Positions 32,900 to 42,892 are shown, numbered from the stretch's first letter. The stretch: DNA of 64,000 nt from Parabacteroides goldsteinii DSM 19448 = WAL 12034 (GCF_000969835.1 NZ_KQ033913.1:1160501-1224500); one strand, 5' to 3'. Notes: generated by a model not told the origin, from the letters alone. Numbers and translations: made by a program.

Positions 32900-35116
32900 T
32901 CAGATTAGCTTTGCCGCCAATAAACGACAGGCTGTCCGGTCTGTTTTACCACTGCCGGTGAGTGGGATGGCATCGACCTGCCGGATATATTTAGGCTGTT
33001 GGTATTTAGGCAGGAGAGAGGCTATTCTATCAGAAAGGCCTTCAATGTCTGCCGTCTTTTCCATCAGTAGCACAATGGCTTCTCCTAATCCGGGATGTGG
33101 AATAGCCGTTATCGCAAAGGTAGCAGAAATTATTGAACGTAGTGTTTCTTCCACTGATTCGATTTGTACTTTTATACCTCCGGTATTAATGATGTTGTCT
33201 TTCCTTCCCAGAATGGAGAAAGTACCGTCCGGATGCAACTGTGCGATGTCGTTTGTCACTAATGTCTCGTCGCAAACCAGTGGTGCGTTGATAATGAGTG
33301 TATCCTCAGACGATAAAGACAATTGTACGGAAGGGAAAGGGGTGTAGGCTGAAGAAGCCTCGGGGCCGTTCAGCCTGCGCAATGCGATATGAGAAAGTGT
33401 TTCCGTCATGCCATAGGTCGAGTAGACGATATTGGGTAATGTCCTGACCTCTGCTTCCAGTTCTTTATTTATGGCGCCTCCCCCTATGATTAATATCTCT
33501 GTCCGGCATAGGCGTTCTTTTTCCTCCGGTACTTGAAGCGTGTTATATACCTGTAACGGTATCATAGCAGCAAAGCGAAGCGGAGTCTCTACATCTGCCA
33601 ACGGATGGCCGGAAGGCGTGCGCAGAATGAGAGTCAATCCGGCAACTAAGGCCCGTACGACCACCATCTTGCCGGCAATATATTGCAATGGCATACACAA
33701 CAATGCATTATCTCCTTTTTGCAGATGAAGGAAAGAGCAGGTAAGGATGGCACTTTGCATCATCTGTTCTTTGCGGACAGTGAACTCTTTAGGCGTTCCG
33801 GTAGAGCCGGATGTATGAACGGTGATGTAGGGAGATTCGTTGAACCAGTCGGCCAGGAATTTGTATAAATCCCGACGTATCTCTGGTGCATCGGCAGGTA
33901 GATTAGTTATTAATTGCTGTATATTTTCTGCTGTACAAACCGTTCCGTCCTCTAACTGTAACAGTTGTTTATTACAATCTGTAAGTAACTGTTTCCCCTC
34001 TTGAGAGGGGATAAGGGGTGTGTTATCATTTCGTTCCGGAACAGGCATTAACACACCCCCTGCCCCCGAGGGGAATGAGTTACTCTTCGGATCGTACCAG
34101 AGACAATCCTGGCGAATGGAGAGCGGCATCTCCACATTGTCCGTAAATAAAGCCCCTGTTCCCAGTCCTTGCGGTAAAGGATTATTGAATGTTGCACACC
34201 ATTGTGCAATGGCATTCAGTCCGATATTCGATTCCAATGCAGAAGTAATCCACCAGCCTATCTTTTGTTGTTCAGCTTCGTCGATCCATTCCTGTCCGCC
34301 ACTTATCCCGCCATGTAAAGACGGTTTCAGTATGATATACTGCGGACGGATAACTGATATGAGTTCCTTTTTCCTTTCTATTGTATTGATGCCGATTAGT
34401 TCTTCATCCAAAGCAATAGGTAAAGGTGTTTCGGAAGTGAGTCGTGCCATTTCCTCCCATTGCCCGGCGCGGATAGGCTGTTCGATGGAATGCAGGTTCA
34501 GTTCGGCAAGCCGTTGTAACTTGTTCAGGGCATCGTCAGGGGAGAAGGCTCCGTTTGCATCTACCCGTAATTCTATTTCTTTAGCAGAAAAATGCGCACG
34601 GATATGTTTTAATAAAGCCAGTTCCTCTTCAAAATTAATTGCCCCAATCTTCAACTTAATACAGCGAAAGCCTGATTGCATTTTGACCTCGATCTGTTCC
34701 AGCATCTTTTTATAGTCACCCATCCAGATCAGGCCATTGATTGGGATACCGGCTTTACCTCGTGAAAAGTCTGTATCCCAAAGTGCAAAATTACCCGTTT
34801 GGAAATGGCGGAAAGCCGTTTCCAGTCCGAATAAGATGGAGGGATAGGAACGCAGAGCTTCGGTATCGGGCATTCCGTTCTGTTCCGTTTGGTGACAAAT
34901 GGTTGCCAGTTTTTTTTCGTAGTCTGGCAGATCATCACAACTCAGTTTAGGGAGTGGAGCACATTCACCTATCCCGAATCGTCCGGGCATTTCATCAGTG
35001 GTAAGAACCAAATACCAGCTCTTTCGAATCGTATAAGTCCCCCGTGAAGTCCCTGCCGGTTGCTTGAAGTGTAAAACTTTAGGAATTATCCGGATTCTAT
35101 AATGCGTTGTTCTCAT
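32900..35116 (-). CDS. menC-menE: MenC-MenE fusion: o-succinylbenzoate synthase and o-succinylbenzoate-CoA ligase
   Basis: A 738-residue bifunctional protein. Residues about 1-340 are MenC of the enolase superfamily, with metal and base residues in CIKLKIG, RVDANGAF, SIEQPI, LDEEL and ILKPS. Residues about 395-738 are MenE of the AMP-forming ligases, with the phosphate loop TSGSTGTPKE, YGMTETLSH and a C-terminal Lys in GSGKTDR. The enzymes catalyse consecutive dehydration and CoA-ligation steps of menaquinone synthesis. They are usually separate genes. The linker (about residues 345-377) is encoded by a 99-bp inverted repeat. Eight bases separate the start from the upstream menB stop. Confidence 0.93.
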   Translation of the reverse strand: MRTTHYRIRIIPKVLHFKQPAGTSRGTYTIRKSWYLVLTTDEMPGRFGIGECAPLPKLSCDDLPDYEKKLATICHQTEQNGMPDTEALRSYPSILFGLETAFRHFQTGNFALWDTDFSRGKAGIPINGLIWMGDYKKMLEQIEVKMQSGFRCIKLKIGAINFEEELALLKHIRAHFSAKEIELRVDANGAFSPDDALNKLQRLAELNLHSIEQPIRAGQWEEMARLTSETPLPIALDEELIGINTIERKKELISVIRPQYIILKPSLHGGISGGQEWIDEAEQQKIGWWITSALESNIGLNAIAQWCATFNNPLPQGLGTGALFTDNVEMPLSIRQDCLWYDPKSNSFPSGAGGVLMPVPERNDNTPLIPSQEGKQLLTDCNKQLLQLEDGTVCTAENIQQLITNLPADAPEIRRDLYKFLADWFNESPYITVHTSGSTGTPKEFTVRKEQMMQSAILTCSFLHLQKGDNALLCMPLQYIAGKMVVVRALVAGLTLILRTPSGHPLADVETPLRFAAMIPLQVYNTLQVPEEKERLCRTEILIIGGGAINKELEAEVRTLPNIVYSTYGMTETLSHIALRRLNGPEASSAYTPFPSVQLSLSSEDTLIINAPLVCDETLVTNDIAQLHPDGTFSILGRKDNIINTGGIKVQIESVEETLRSIISATFAITAIPHPGLGEAIVLLMEKTADIEGLSDRIASLLPKYQQPKYIRQVDAIPLTGSGKTDRTACRLLAAKLI
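33985..34083. repeat. 99-bp inverted-repeat element encoding the MenC-MenE linker
   Basis: Left arm 33985-34025 begins GTAACT..TTCCCCTC and ends GGGGTGTGTTA; right arm 34049-34083 is its imperfect reverse complement (TAACACACCCC...GAGTTAC). The left arm contains a further dyad CCCCTC-TTGA-GAGGGG, and the 23-base centre holds GTTCCGGAAC. The total length is 33 codons and the frame stays open. It looks like a palindromic insertion element, which is inference. Confidence 0.75.
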
Positions 35117-35124
35117 TATTCTGA

Positions 35125-35949
35125 TTACGGAAATTTGGGATAATCTTCAAAACGCGGGCGGCGTTTTTCGAGGAATGCTTTGCCGCCTTCCTGGGCTTCG
35201 TCGGTCATGTAGTAAAGCATGGTGGCATCGCCTGCCAGCTCCTGGATACCGGCCTGGCCGTCCAGTTCGGCATTCAGTCCCGCTTTGATCATACGCAAGG
35301 CAAGCGGACTGTGCATCATCATGGTTTCAGACCATTCCACATATTCATCTTCCAGCTTATCCAGGGGAACGACTTTGTTTACCAGTCCCATGTCGAGTGC
35401 TTCCTGCGCATTGTATTTCCGGCAAAGAAACCATATTTCGCGTGCTTTTTTCTGGCCGACAATACGGGCGAGATACGACGAACCGAAACCAGCGTCGAAG
35501 CTACCCACACGAGGACCCGTCTGCCCGAAGATGGCATTTTCAGAAGCGATGGTAAGGTCGCAAACGACATGCAAAACGTGACCTCCGCCGATAGCAAAAC
35601 CATTGACGGCTGCGATGACAGGCTTAGGCATGGAACGAATCTGTTTCTGTACGTCGAGTACATTCAAACGGGCAACGCCGTCCTTACCGATATACCCGCC
35701 ATGACCTTTCACATTCATATCTCCACCGGCACAGAAAGCGGTGTCGCCAGCTCCGGTCAAGACGATGACACAAATATCCGGACGCTCCCGGCAAATGTAA
35801 AGCGCATCGCTCATTTCGGTTGTCGTGGTGGGAGTGAAGGCATTACGGTAACGTTCGCGGTTGATAGTGATACGGGCAATACCATTGTAGAAATCAAACA
35901 AGATTTCTTCATATTCTTTTATCTGTTTCCATTCTCTTTGTGTTGACAT
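35125..35949 (-). CDS. menB: 1,4-dihydroxy-2-naphthoyl-CoA synthase
   Basis: A 274-residue crotonase-fold enzyme that closes the second ring of the naphthoquinone from o-succinylbenzoyl-CoA. Visible family marks are [14 protein letters not shown], the oxyanion segment [20 protein letters not shown], and [21 protein letters not shown], which is specific for MenB. Full length, cytoplasmic. Co-transcribed in the men operon, with 26 bases to menD and eight to the MenC-MenE fusion. Confidence 0.97.
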   Translation of the reverse strand: MSTQREWKQIKEYEEILFDFYNGIARITINRERYRNAFTPTTTTEMSDALYICRERPDICVIVLTGAGDTAFCAGGDMNVKGHGGYIGKDGVARLNVLDVQKQIRSMPKPVIAAVNGFAIGGGHVLHVVCDLTIASENAIFGQTGPRVGSFDAGFGSSYLARIVGQKKAREIWFLCRKYNAQEALDMGLVNKVVPLDKLEDEYVEWSETMMMHSPLALRMIKAGLNAELDGQAGIQELAGDATMLYYMTDEAQEGGKAFLEKRRPRFEDYPKFP

Positions 35950-35975
35950 AAAATCTTTATTTAGAGTATTGTTTA

Positions 35976-37643
35976 TTATAACGTCTTTAAACTATGGTAG
36001 TATTCTTTCAGCAGGCGGACGTCTTCATCTTTGTCGGTGAATACCTCCATCAATACGGGTTGATTGATCGGATTCGGATCGGTGAACACTTTCATGGCTT
36101 CTTCCAATTCTGCCGTGTCGTGTACGCCCTGGTAGAGGAATCCCCGTTCGGTAGCCCAGCCCTGGGCCGAAGTCTTATGTGTAGCCGTTACAAAGCGGTG
36201 TGTCTTTCCTGACATCGACAAACCGGGCAGTGCCTGGAAGATTTCGCCGCCACCGTTATTCAGTAACAGGATGCGCAGGTTACAGCCGAAGTTGCTGTTC
36301 CAAAGCGCGTTCATATCATAAAAGAAGCTCAGATCGCCTATCACCACAAAATTCAATTTGTCGGATGCTACCGCATAGCCGATAGCCGTGGATAATGAAC
36401 CTTCTATACCGCTTGTTCCCCGGTTGCAGCAAACTTCAACTTCTTCGGGCAACGTAAACAATTGAGCGTATCGTACCGTCGAACTATTGCCTAAATGTAA
36501 GGCAGACGGAGTCGGCAATGACTTGAGCAAACGACCGATTGCTGCCATTTCCGAATAAGCAAACTCCGGTTCCGGCAGACTCTTCGTATTGTTTTCCCAG
36601 ACACGTGGAAATTCTGTCGGCTTATTTTCCAGCAGATAAGCAATCTTTTCAAGAAACTCGAACGGGTCCATTTCTATTACGGTAGTCATTACACCGTATA
36701 AGTCAGCCACTTCACCATCGGCCGATACGTGCCAATGTTCTTTCGGCGGATTATTACGTAGGAATTTCTTTAAACGTTTGGATACGATGTGTCCGCCGTA
36801 GGTAATAACCAGTTCGGGAACCATCTTTTCCTGCGTTTCTTCAGGCAGGGCATAAATGGCTGCATCGAAGTTTTTGACCGGGATGCCCGGAATGGTCTTG
36901 TTGCTTGTATGTTCGGTCAGCCAGGCGAAATGTTTATAAAGTAGCTTGGATATCTTCTTTTCAAAAAGATAAATCAGGCTCATCTGGCCGACAATGATCA
37001 TTCGTTTATTATAGCTGTTCAACCGTTCGATCAGGGTATTGTATTCCCTGTCGTACACATTCAATCCCTGATAACGAGTGATAACGCGCACTTTCGGCAA
37101 TTCGGGAGTAGTGAACTGGAACAAAGGTTCGGAGATCGGCACATTGATATGAACCGGTCCTTTTCCATGATGATTCAACTCCAACAATGCTTCGTTGACA
37201 AGGCGGTTGCAATACCATTCATCTTCATCCGTATGAATTTCCGGCAGATTGACCGATTTCTTAACCAGGGAACCGAATACGCCCGGTTGTGGTAAAGTCT
37301 GTCCGTCCATTTGGCCTATCCAGGCTCCCGGACGGTCTGCCGATATGACGATAAGAGGAACATGTTGGTAGTAGGCTTCCGCCACAGCCGGATGGATATT
37401 CAGCAAAGCCGTACCCGAAGTACAGCAAACGGCTGCCGGTTTTCCTCCGTGCAATGCCAGCCCCATGGCAAAGAATCCGGCACTTCGTTCGTCGGTGACG
37501 GAATAGCAGGTGAAGAACGGATGATTCGCCAATGTATGTACGATAGGCGAATTACGGCTTCCCGGACATAATACGATTTTACTTATACTATGCTCCTTGA
37601 GCAAGGCCACTAACTGAAGAATGTTTTTCTTATCGGTATACAT
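35976..37643 (-). CDS. menD: SEPHCHC synthase, thiamine-diphosphate enzyme
   Basis: A 555-residue enzyme that joins 2-oxoglutarate and isochorismate to make the menaquinone intermediate SEPHCHC. N-terminal Pyr domain with [14 protein letters not shown] and [10 protein letters not shown]; the C-terminal PP domain binds thiamine diphosphate and Mg2+ through [14 protein letters not shown]. Full length. The gap of 65 bases to menF carries a -7 box, so menD, menB and menC-menE could also start from their own promoter. Confidence 0.96.
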   Translation of the reverse strand: MYTDKKNILQLVALLKEHSISKIVLCPGSRNSPIVHTLANHPFFTCYSVTDERSAGFFAMGLALHGGKPAAVCCTSGTALLNIHPAVAEAYYQHVPLIVISADRPGAWIGQMDGQTLPQPGVFGSLVKKSVNLPEIHTDEDEWYCNRLVNEALLELNHHGKGPVHINVPISEPLFQFTTPELPKVRVITRYQGLNVYDREYNTLIERLNSYNKRMIIVGQMSLIYLFEKKISKLLYKHFAWLTEHTSNKTIPGIPVKNFDAAIYALPEETQEKMVPELVITYGGHIVSKRLKKFLRNNPPKEHWHVSADGEVADLYGVMTTVIEMDPFEFLEKIAYLLENKPTEFPRVWENNTKSLPEPEFAYSEMAAIGRLLKSLPTPSALHLGNSSTVRYAQLFTLPEEVEVCCNRGTSGIEGSLSTAIGYAVASDKLNFVVIGDLSFFYDMNALWNSNFGCNLRILLLNNGGGEIFQALPGLSMSGKTHRFVTATHKTSAQGWATERGFLYQGVHDTAELEEAMKVFTDPNPINQPVLMEVFTDKDEDVRLLKEYYHSLKTL

Positions 37644-37669
37644 ATATTATATTTATCTTATTCTGCTTA

Positions 37670-37677
37670 CAAAAGTA
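37670..37677 (-). promoter_or_regulatory. Putative internal -7 box TACTTTTG before menD
   Basis: Plus-strand CAAAAGTA, 26 bases upstream of the menD start at 37643. Confidence 0.5.
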
Positions 37678-37708
37678 CATATAATATCTAACGCAAAACG
37701 CCTGTCTA

Positions 37709-38773
37709 TCATAATAAGGCCCGCATCGTTTGCAGTTTGTCTTCCGTTTCCTGCCATTCGTCGCTTAACTCTGAAGAGGAGAGCAATCCTCCTCCGGCAT
37801 AGAGTGTCTGTGTCTTCTTATTGATATTCATGCAGCGCAGATTTACATACAGGTCGGTTCTGCCTTTCGGGTTCAACCAACCTATAAAACCGGAATAGTA
37901 ACGGCGGTCGTAACCTTCATTTTCCAGGATAAAACGGTAGGCGTCATCTTTGGGTAATCCACAAACGGCAGGGGTAGGGTGTAGCAGTTTCAACAAACTA
38001 CCCAGCTTATCGTTACTGTCCAGCCGGAACCTGAAATCACTTTTCAGATGACATAAAGCCCCGGCACGTGCCGAATAGGGACCTTCCATCGTCGATTCGA
38101 TACCCAGTGAACTTAGCTGGTCGTGGATATAATTGGAGACTAGTTGTTGTTCCCTTTTGTTTTTCTCATCCCAATAAGTCGGCAGTTCGCCGTTCTGTAA
38201 AGGCTGTGTTCCTGCCAGCGCAACCGTATGCCATTCGCCCTTTTCTCCCGAGAGGATAATTTCTGGGGTTCCTCCCAGCCAGATGCCCGTTTCCGGTGTA
38301 TGGCAGAGGTAAACATAAGAACGGATATACTGTTTGCAGGCCTTATAAAAAGCCTTTGCAGGCGAAAAGCCGGATTCCCTGTCGAGTGTCAGACTGCGCG
38401 AAAGTACCAGTTTGTCCAGCTGTCTCTCCTGCAAAGGCTTGATAAAGGAATCGAAACAATGTGTATAGTTGTCTTTTGTCTTCCGTTCGGATGGGTTTTC
38501 TGTTCCATTCGGATGAAACTCCAAATCCATTCGGATGTAATCCGGTTGACTGTTATCCGGCAATTCGCTATAATCGCGCCGAATCAGCACGATGGGACAT
38601 TCCCGGCTGACCCGGAACGGAGCGATGACGAAGCCCTGTTGTTCATTCAGGTCCTCGATGTTATATAAAAGACGGGCAGAACCGGAGGCTTGCATCACGA
38701 ACCGGGGTTCTTCTTCTCCCGGAATACGATAGATTGCAAAACTCCGGCCCTGCCTGATCAGTGAGTCTATCAT
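37709..38773 (-). CDS. menF: Isochorismate synthase
   Basis: A 354-residue chorismate-binding enzyme that converts chorismate to isochorismate, the first step to menaquinone. The C-terminal catalytic part shows DKLVLSRSL, WLGGTPEIIL, ALAGTQPL, EGPYSARAGALCHLKSDFRF, HPTPAVCGLPK and YSGFIGW. The N-terminal part is short and divergent. Residues about 79-97 (with HPNGTENPSE) are encoded by a three-unit 22-bp repeat array and look like an insertion. The ATG overlaps the stop of the upstream HAD-thioesterase gene by four bases. Confidence 0.95.
   Translation of the reverse strand: MIDSLIRQGRSFAIYRIPGEEEPRFVMQASGSARLLYNIEDLNEQQGFVIAPFRVSRECPIVLIRRDYSELPDNSQPDYIRMDLEFHPNGTENPSERKTKDNYTHCFDSFIKPLQERQLDKLVLSRSLTLDRESGFSPAKAFYKACKQYIRSYVYLCHTPETGIWLGGTPEIILSGEKGEWHTVALAGTQPLQNGELPTYWDEKNKREQQLVSNYIHDQLSSLGIESTMEGPYSARAGALCHLKSDFRFRLDSNDKLGSLLKLLHPTPAVCGLPKDDAYRFILENEGYDRRYYSGFIGWLNPKGRTDLYVNLRCMNINKKTQTLYAGGGLLSSSELSDEWQETEDKLQTMRALL
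38484..38537. repeat. Three-unit 22-bp array, core CATTCGGATG, inside menF (array E)
   Basis: CGTTCGGATG at 38484 and CATTCGGATG at 38506 and 38528, each step exactly 22 bases. Since 22 is not a multiple of three, the same core is read in three frames. It uses the same core as array D at 16995. The core is a near-perfect dyad, CAT-(T/C)CG(G/A)-ATG. Confidence 0.8.
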
Positions 38774-40002
38774 TTCTTTTTTAATATACTATTTACGACA
38801 CGTATGGATGATACCAACTTATCAGTAGAGGTAAACACATCTACATTCCATACGTGTGAAGAACGTCCCTTGTGAATAATTGTCCCGACGGCACGTACCG
38901 TATCGCCTTCATGGGCCGACGACATATGGCTGCCGCTCACTTGCATTCCGACTACAATCTCGTCCGGCTTAGCCAGTATCATAGAGCCTAATCCCGCAAC
39001 TGTTTCAGCCAATGCCAAAGTCGCTCCGCCATGCAATATGCCGAAAGGCTGGCGTGTACGTTCGTCGACCGGCATTGTCGCTTCCACACGGTCTTCGGAT
39101 GCATAAGTATATTGAATACCCAGGTTACCCATCAGTGCATGTTTAGCCCGTATATTTAGCTGGTCTAAAGGAACTTCTGTCGGTTTGATGGCCGCAAGGA
39201 TAGCGGTTTCTACGGCTATTGCCACACCATCCTGATCGTTGGTCAGTGTGGTGAAATCCGTACAGACCTTAACCGAATCACGGGCGTTGCCCATCGCTAC
39301 GCTGGTTCCGGCAAGCTGTAACATGGGGACATCAGCAATACCATCGCCGATCGCTACGACTTCTTCGGTCGTAATTTTCAGCTTTTCCATCAATACGCCT
39401 AATGTGTTTCCTTTGTTGATGAATTGGGGAACCACTTCCAGATAAAAATCTTCCGAACGGAATACGTCCAATACACCGTCCAGCCGTTTCTTCCAGTGAT
39501 TTTCCAGTCCGACCAGTTCTTCTTCATTGTCGCTTGCCAGCACACACTTGCAAGGACTGAAGTCGACAGCCTCCGGAAAATTATCAACACCGATCACACG
39601 CATATTGTTTAGCGCAGCTTCTTCCTGCACATGTTTGTTGTCGGGTTTATCTGTCAGGATATAGTCTTTATGATACGTGAAAATGGCAAAGTCGTTCTTC
39701 TTCGCTTTCTTATCCAGATAAGGCAGCATCTCCGGGTTGATACGTTTCTCGAAGAGCAGCTCACCCGTTTGTACGTTGATGATCTGGCCACCGTTATATG
39801 AGAGTATGAAACCACCGTAATGATCCAGTTCCAGAGCCTTTGCGAGCGGCATAACCCCGTTAGTCGGTCTGCCGGATGCCAATACAATGTGTATTCCCAT
39901 TTGCTGAACTTTCAGTAAAGCAGCCTGGGTACGGGCAGTAATTGCTTTTTCACTGTTGAGCAATGTCCCGTCTACGTCTAAAACCAATAATTTGTACTTC
40001 AT
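38770..40002 (-). CDS. Cof-type HAD phosphatase fused to hotdog thioesterase (probable DHNA-CoA thioesterase)
   Basis: A 410-residue fusion. Residues about 1-268 are a HAD-IIB (Cof) hydrolase: LVLDVDGTLLNS, LASGRPTNGV, GDGIADVPML. Residues about 275-410 are a PaaI-like hotdog thioesterase with the hallmark FGILHGGATLALAETVAGLGS. As first gene of the men operon, four bases overlapping menF, the thioesterase part is a good candidate for MenI, which releases 1,4-dihydroxy-2-naphthoate from CoA; no other candidate is in the operon. Why a sugar-phosphate-type phosphatase is attached is unclear. The next gene upstream is a stand-alone HAD paralogue. Confidence 0.9.
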   Translation of the reverse strand: MKYKLLVLDVDGTLLNSEKAITARTQAALLKVQQMGIHIVLASGRPTNGVMPLAKALELDHYGGFILSYNGGQIINVQTGELLFEKRINPEMLPYLDKKAKKNDFAIFTYHKDYILTDKPDNKHVQEEAALNNMRVIGVDNFPEAVDFSPCKCVLASDNEEELVGLENHWKKRLDGVLDVFRSEDFYLEVVPQFINKGNTLGVLMEKLKITTEEVVAIGDGIADVPMLQLAGTSVAMGNARDSVKVCTDFTTLTNDQDGVAIAVETAILAAIKPTEVPLDQLNIRAKHALMGNLGIQYTYASEDRVEATMPVDERTRQPFGILHGGATLALAETVAGLGSMILAKPDEIVVGMQVSGSHMSSAHEGDTVRAVGTIIHKGRSSHVWNVDVFTSTDKLVSSIRVVNSILKKK

Positions 40003-40028
40003 GGCTTGCTGTTTTTTTGTTTAGATTA

Positions 40029-40036
40029 CAAATCTA
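40029..40036 (-). promoter_or_regulatory. Putative -7 box TAGATTTG of the men operon
   Basis: Plus-strand CAAATCTA, 26 bases upstream of the start at 40002. Confidence 0.55.
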
Positions 40037-40098
40037 CATAAAAATCCTGGTTTATAAACGCATCCAATAAAAATAAAGACCATCTCGTTAGTATCTTT

Positions 40099-40941
40099 TT
40101 AACCTATTTCATGTATATTTTGGTGGGTATTACTATTGAGTAAGTCATGAATGAAATGTGCAACGCCATCCTCATCATTCGTAAATGCAGTGATCCGATC
40201 TGCATTTGATTTTACGGGAGGCTGTGCATTTGCCATAGCAACGCCGAGTCCGGCAAATTTGATCATGGAAAGGTCATTGTAGCCGTCACCGATGGCGATA
40301 ACTTCCTCTCTTTTTATCTGCACACGTTCCAATAGGCGTTCCAGCGAAGCGGCTTTGTCGATCCCTTTGGGTACGACTTCCAGGTAAAACGGTTCCGAAC
40401 GATAGACATTGAGGCGAAGACCCAGTTCCTGACGCAGTTTTTCTTCCAGCGGAACCAGGTCTTCCGGTTCTCCGACTATCAGGCATTTGTCGGCTGGGAG
40501 CCGTAGATTGTGCAGGAAGTCGTCGGTTTCCTTTATCTTCATTTTGGTAAGAAATGATTCATATTGAACATATTTGTCAGCTGCGTTTTCGGTCAGGATG
40601 TATTTGCCGTTGTAAGACAGGATTGTCAGTCCGGCTTCATACGAACGTTGATAGATCAGGGGCATGACGTCTGGTGGCAGGGCCTGTTCGTAAAAGACCT
40701 TTCCGGTTTTCACTTCGATCACTTTTCCTCCGTTAAAAGAGAGGATGAAACCTCCGTACTCTTTCATATCCAGCGTTTCTGCCAGTGGAACGATACCGTA
40801 AGTAGGGCGTCCGGAGGCCAGAACCAGATGGAGACCTTGTTGCTGGGCTTTTATTAATACCTCCCGGGTGAAAGGCGTGATCTCTTTTTTACTGTTTGTC
40901 AGTGTTCCGTCCAGATCGAGGACCAGTAGTTTATAGTTCAT
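40099..40941 (-). CDS. Cof-type HAD-IIB hydrolase
   Basis: A 280-residue cytoplasmic phosphatase with the three HAD motifs: LVLDLDGTLTNS, LASGRPTYGIV, and GDGYNDLSMIKFAG with Lys nearby (PKGIDKA). It acts on sugar phosphates, nucleotides or flavin/PLP-type phosphates; no specific substrate can be given. It is clearly similar to the HAD half of the fusion at 38770, so one arose from the other by duplication. It starts seven bases after the helicase stop and is probably co-transcribed with it. Confidence 0.92.
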   Translation of the reverse strand: MNYKLLVLDLDGTLTNSKKEITPFTREVLIKAQQQGLHLVLASGRPTYGIVPLAETLDMKEYGGFILSFNGGKVIEVKTGKVFYEQALPPDVMPLIYQRSYEAGLTILSYNGKYILTENAADKYVQYESFLTKMKIKETDDFLHNLRLPADKCLIVGEPEDLVPLEEKLRQELGLRLNVYRSEPFYLEVVPKGIDKAASLERLLERVQIKREEVIAIGDGYNDLSMIKFAGLGVAMANAQPPVKSNADRITAFTNDEDGVAHFIHDLLNSNTHQNIHEIG

Positions 40942-40948
40942 CTTTATT

Positions 40949-42892
40949 TTATTTCCGGTGAATAGAATCGTCTGTTTCTGTTGCGGGTTTTAATGGGATC
41001 ACATGGCCGTTGGCTGTGATGTATTTGTATAATTCCCGATAAAAAGTATGTTTTGTCAACGTGGAGGCATCGCCCAGTATGATCAGTTTCATTCGGGCAC
41101 GGGTGATGGCAACGTTCATGCGGCGCAGGTCGTTCAGGAAACCGATATTTCCCTGGTCATTGGCACGTACCAGGCTGATCATGATCACATCGCGCTCCTG
41201 GCCCTGGAAACCGTCTACGGTATGGACGGTAATCAGTTTGCGGAAAGGCTTGAAAAAAGCATTCCGTTTGATCAGGCCACGAATATATTGCACCTGTGAT
41301 TTGTAGGGAGAGATCAGTCCGAAGTCGATGCTTTCGTCCAGTACGCGTTCTTTACTGATCTTTTCGATATAGGCTTGCAGTTGCTCCACCAGCAGTTCCG
41401 CCTCTTTTTTATTGATCCGGCTCTGGCTTTCGGATAATTGATCTTCCTCAAAATCACAATCTGCCGTATCGAACCACACGACAGGTGTGTCGTAGGCGAG
41501 GATACCGCGGTACTTTACTTCCGGCGCAGCCTGCAACTCATCCTGGTAAAACCAGCGGGACGAGAAACGCATGATATCTTCATGCATCCGGTATTGTACT
41601 TTAAGCAGGGAGACAGTCTCAGGTTTGCCGGCTGCTACTTTCTGCATCAAAGTACGGTCCAGTCCGCCGCGGGTAGCTTCTATACATTTAATAGTAGGAG
41701 GAAGTTGGTGATGGTCGCCTGCCAGAATCACCCTGTCCGCTTTGCTGATGGCAATCCAACAGGCAGCTTCCAGTGCCTGTGCTGCCTCATCGATAAAGAG
41801 GGTGGTAAAATTATGGTTGGTCAGCACCCGGTTGGCAGAACCCACCAGCGTACATGCTATGACGCGGGCTTCGCTGAACAGGTCGGCGTCTATCTGCACC
41901 TCCAGTTCGGTGGCACGGAAGCGCAGGCGGGAAAGACGGTTACGGGCCGTGTCCTTTTCGCTGTGACTTTTCTTACGGAAAGAGGATTGTATCTCCCGGA
42001 TTGCTTTGCGGATTCCCCAAAGTTCGGAGTAGTCGGGATGCGACTCGAAGCGCCGTTCATACGTAAATGAAAGCATTTTGTCATTCACCCGTGTCGGGTT
42101 GCCGATACGGAGCACGTTGATACCCCGGTCTACCAGTTTTTCCGATATCCAGTCGACAGCCGTATTGCTTTGGGCGCAGACCATTACCTGGTTTTCCCTG
42201 TGCAGCGTTTCGTAGATCGCTTCGACCAGTGTCGTTGTTTTCCCGGTTCCGGGAGGGCCATGTACGATAGATACTTCTTTAGCCGACAGCACATGGTTGA
42301 CCGCCTCCTCCTGGGTTGTGTTTAACCACGGGAAACGTATCGGGAACAGGTTTCTCCGGCTGGTCGGTGTCTTCCCCAGCAACACATCACGCAGATGGGC
42401 AAGCTGGTTATTTTTTGCTTTCATTACACCGGATAGTGCATTGAACATCGTTTTATAGCTTGTCTCGTCGAAGTAGAGTTGAACACCCAGTTCACTGTTA
42501 ACGTTTTGCAGGTCGAATAAAGCGGAAGGTGTCGGAAGGACGACGACCATCCGGTCGTCCTGTACATAGCTGATGATGCCGGAGAAATTCAGATAACGCG
42601 GACTGCCGGTTCCGTTTGTCGTAAAGAAACAAACCGGACGTCCGTACTCAAAATTATGTTCGATCTCCTTATCGTCCCTGCGTTCTATTTCAATGACGAG
42701 CTGATTGAGCGAATTATAATAACTTTTTCCCGGAATCACAGGATACCAGCAAAGTCCCTGTTGTATTTTCCTGTGAATGCCCACCCGTTCGGCTTGTTGC
42801 CTGTACGTCTCTTTCTCATATTCATACTCCATTTGGAGAAGATCATATTGGCGTTGCAGATCTGCGGATGGTGTCTGGAATTGATTGATCAT
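40949..42892 (-). CDS. Superfamily 1 (Upf1/IGHMBP2-like) DNA/RNA helicase
   Basis: A 647-residue helicase from ATG 42892 (MINQFQTPS); an in-frame extension upstream runs past the -7 box and is not used. An N-terminal beta-barrel and stalk part (about 60-180) precedes motif I GPPGTGKTTTL. Then come motif II FIDEAAQALE, motif III LAGDHHQLPPT, VQYRMHEDI, and motifs V/VI VHTVDGFQGQERDVI and MNVAITRARMKL. This is the Upf1-like SF1B group that moves 5' to 3'. The cellular role in Bacteroidota is not established; repair or RNA metabolism is likely. Confidence 0.9.
   Translation of the reverse strand: MINQFQTPSADLQRQYDLLQMEYEYEKETYRQQAERVGIHRKIQQGLCWYPVIPGKSYYNSLNQLVIEIERRDDKEIEHNFEYGRPVCFFTTNGTGSPRYLNFSGIISYVQDDRMVVVLPTPSALFDLQNVNSELGVQLYFDETSYKTMFNALSGVMKAKNNQLAHLRDVLLGKTPTSRRNLFPIRFPWLNTTQEEAVNHVLSAKEVSIVHGPPGTGKTTTLVEAIYETLHRENQVMVCAQSNTAVDWISEKLVDRGINVLRIGNPTRVNDKMLSFTYERRFESHPDYSELWGIRKAIREIQSSFRKKSHSEKDTARNRLSRLRFRATELEVQIDADLFSEARVIACTLVGSANRVLTNHNFTTLFIDEAAQALEAACWIAISKADRVILAGDHHQLPPTIKCIEATRGGLDRTLMQKVAAGKPETVSLLKVQYRMHEDIMRFSSRWFYQDELQAAPEVKYRGILAYDTPVVWFDTADCDFEEDQLSESQSRINKKEAELLVEQLQAYIEKISKERVLDESIDFGLISPYKSQVQYIRGLIKRNAFFKPFRKLITVHTVDGFQGQERDVIMISLVRANDQGNIGFLNDLRRMNVAITRARMKLIILGDASTLTKHTFYRELYKYITANGHVIPLKPATETDDSIHRK

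Noticed and set aside
33900..34100. Frameshift or annotation artefact joining menC and menE
   Set aside because: The frame is continuous through the linker with no stop, and both domains are complete, so the fusion is read directly from the sequence.
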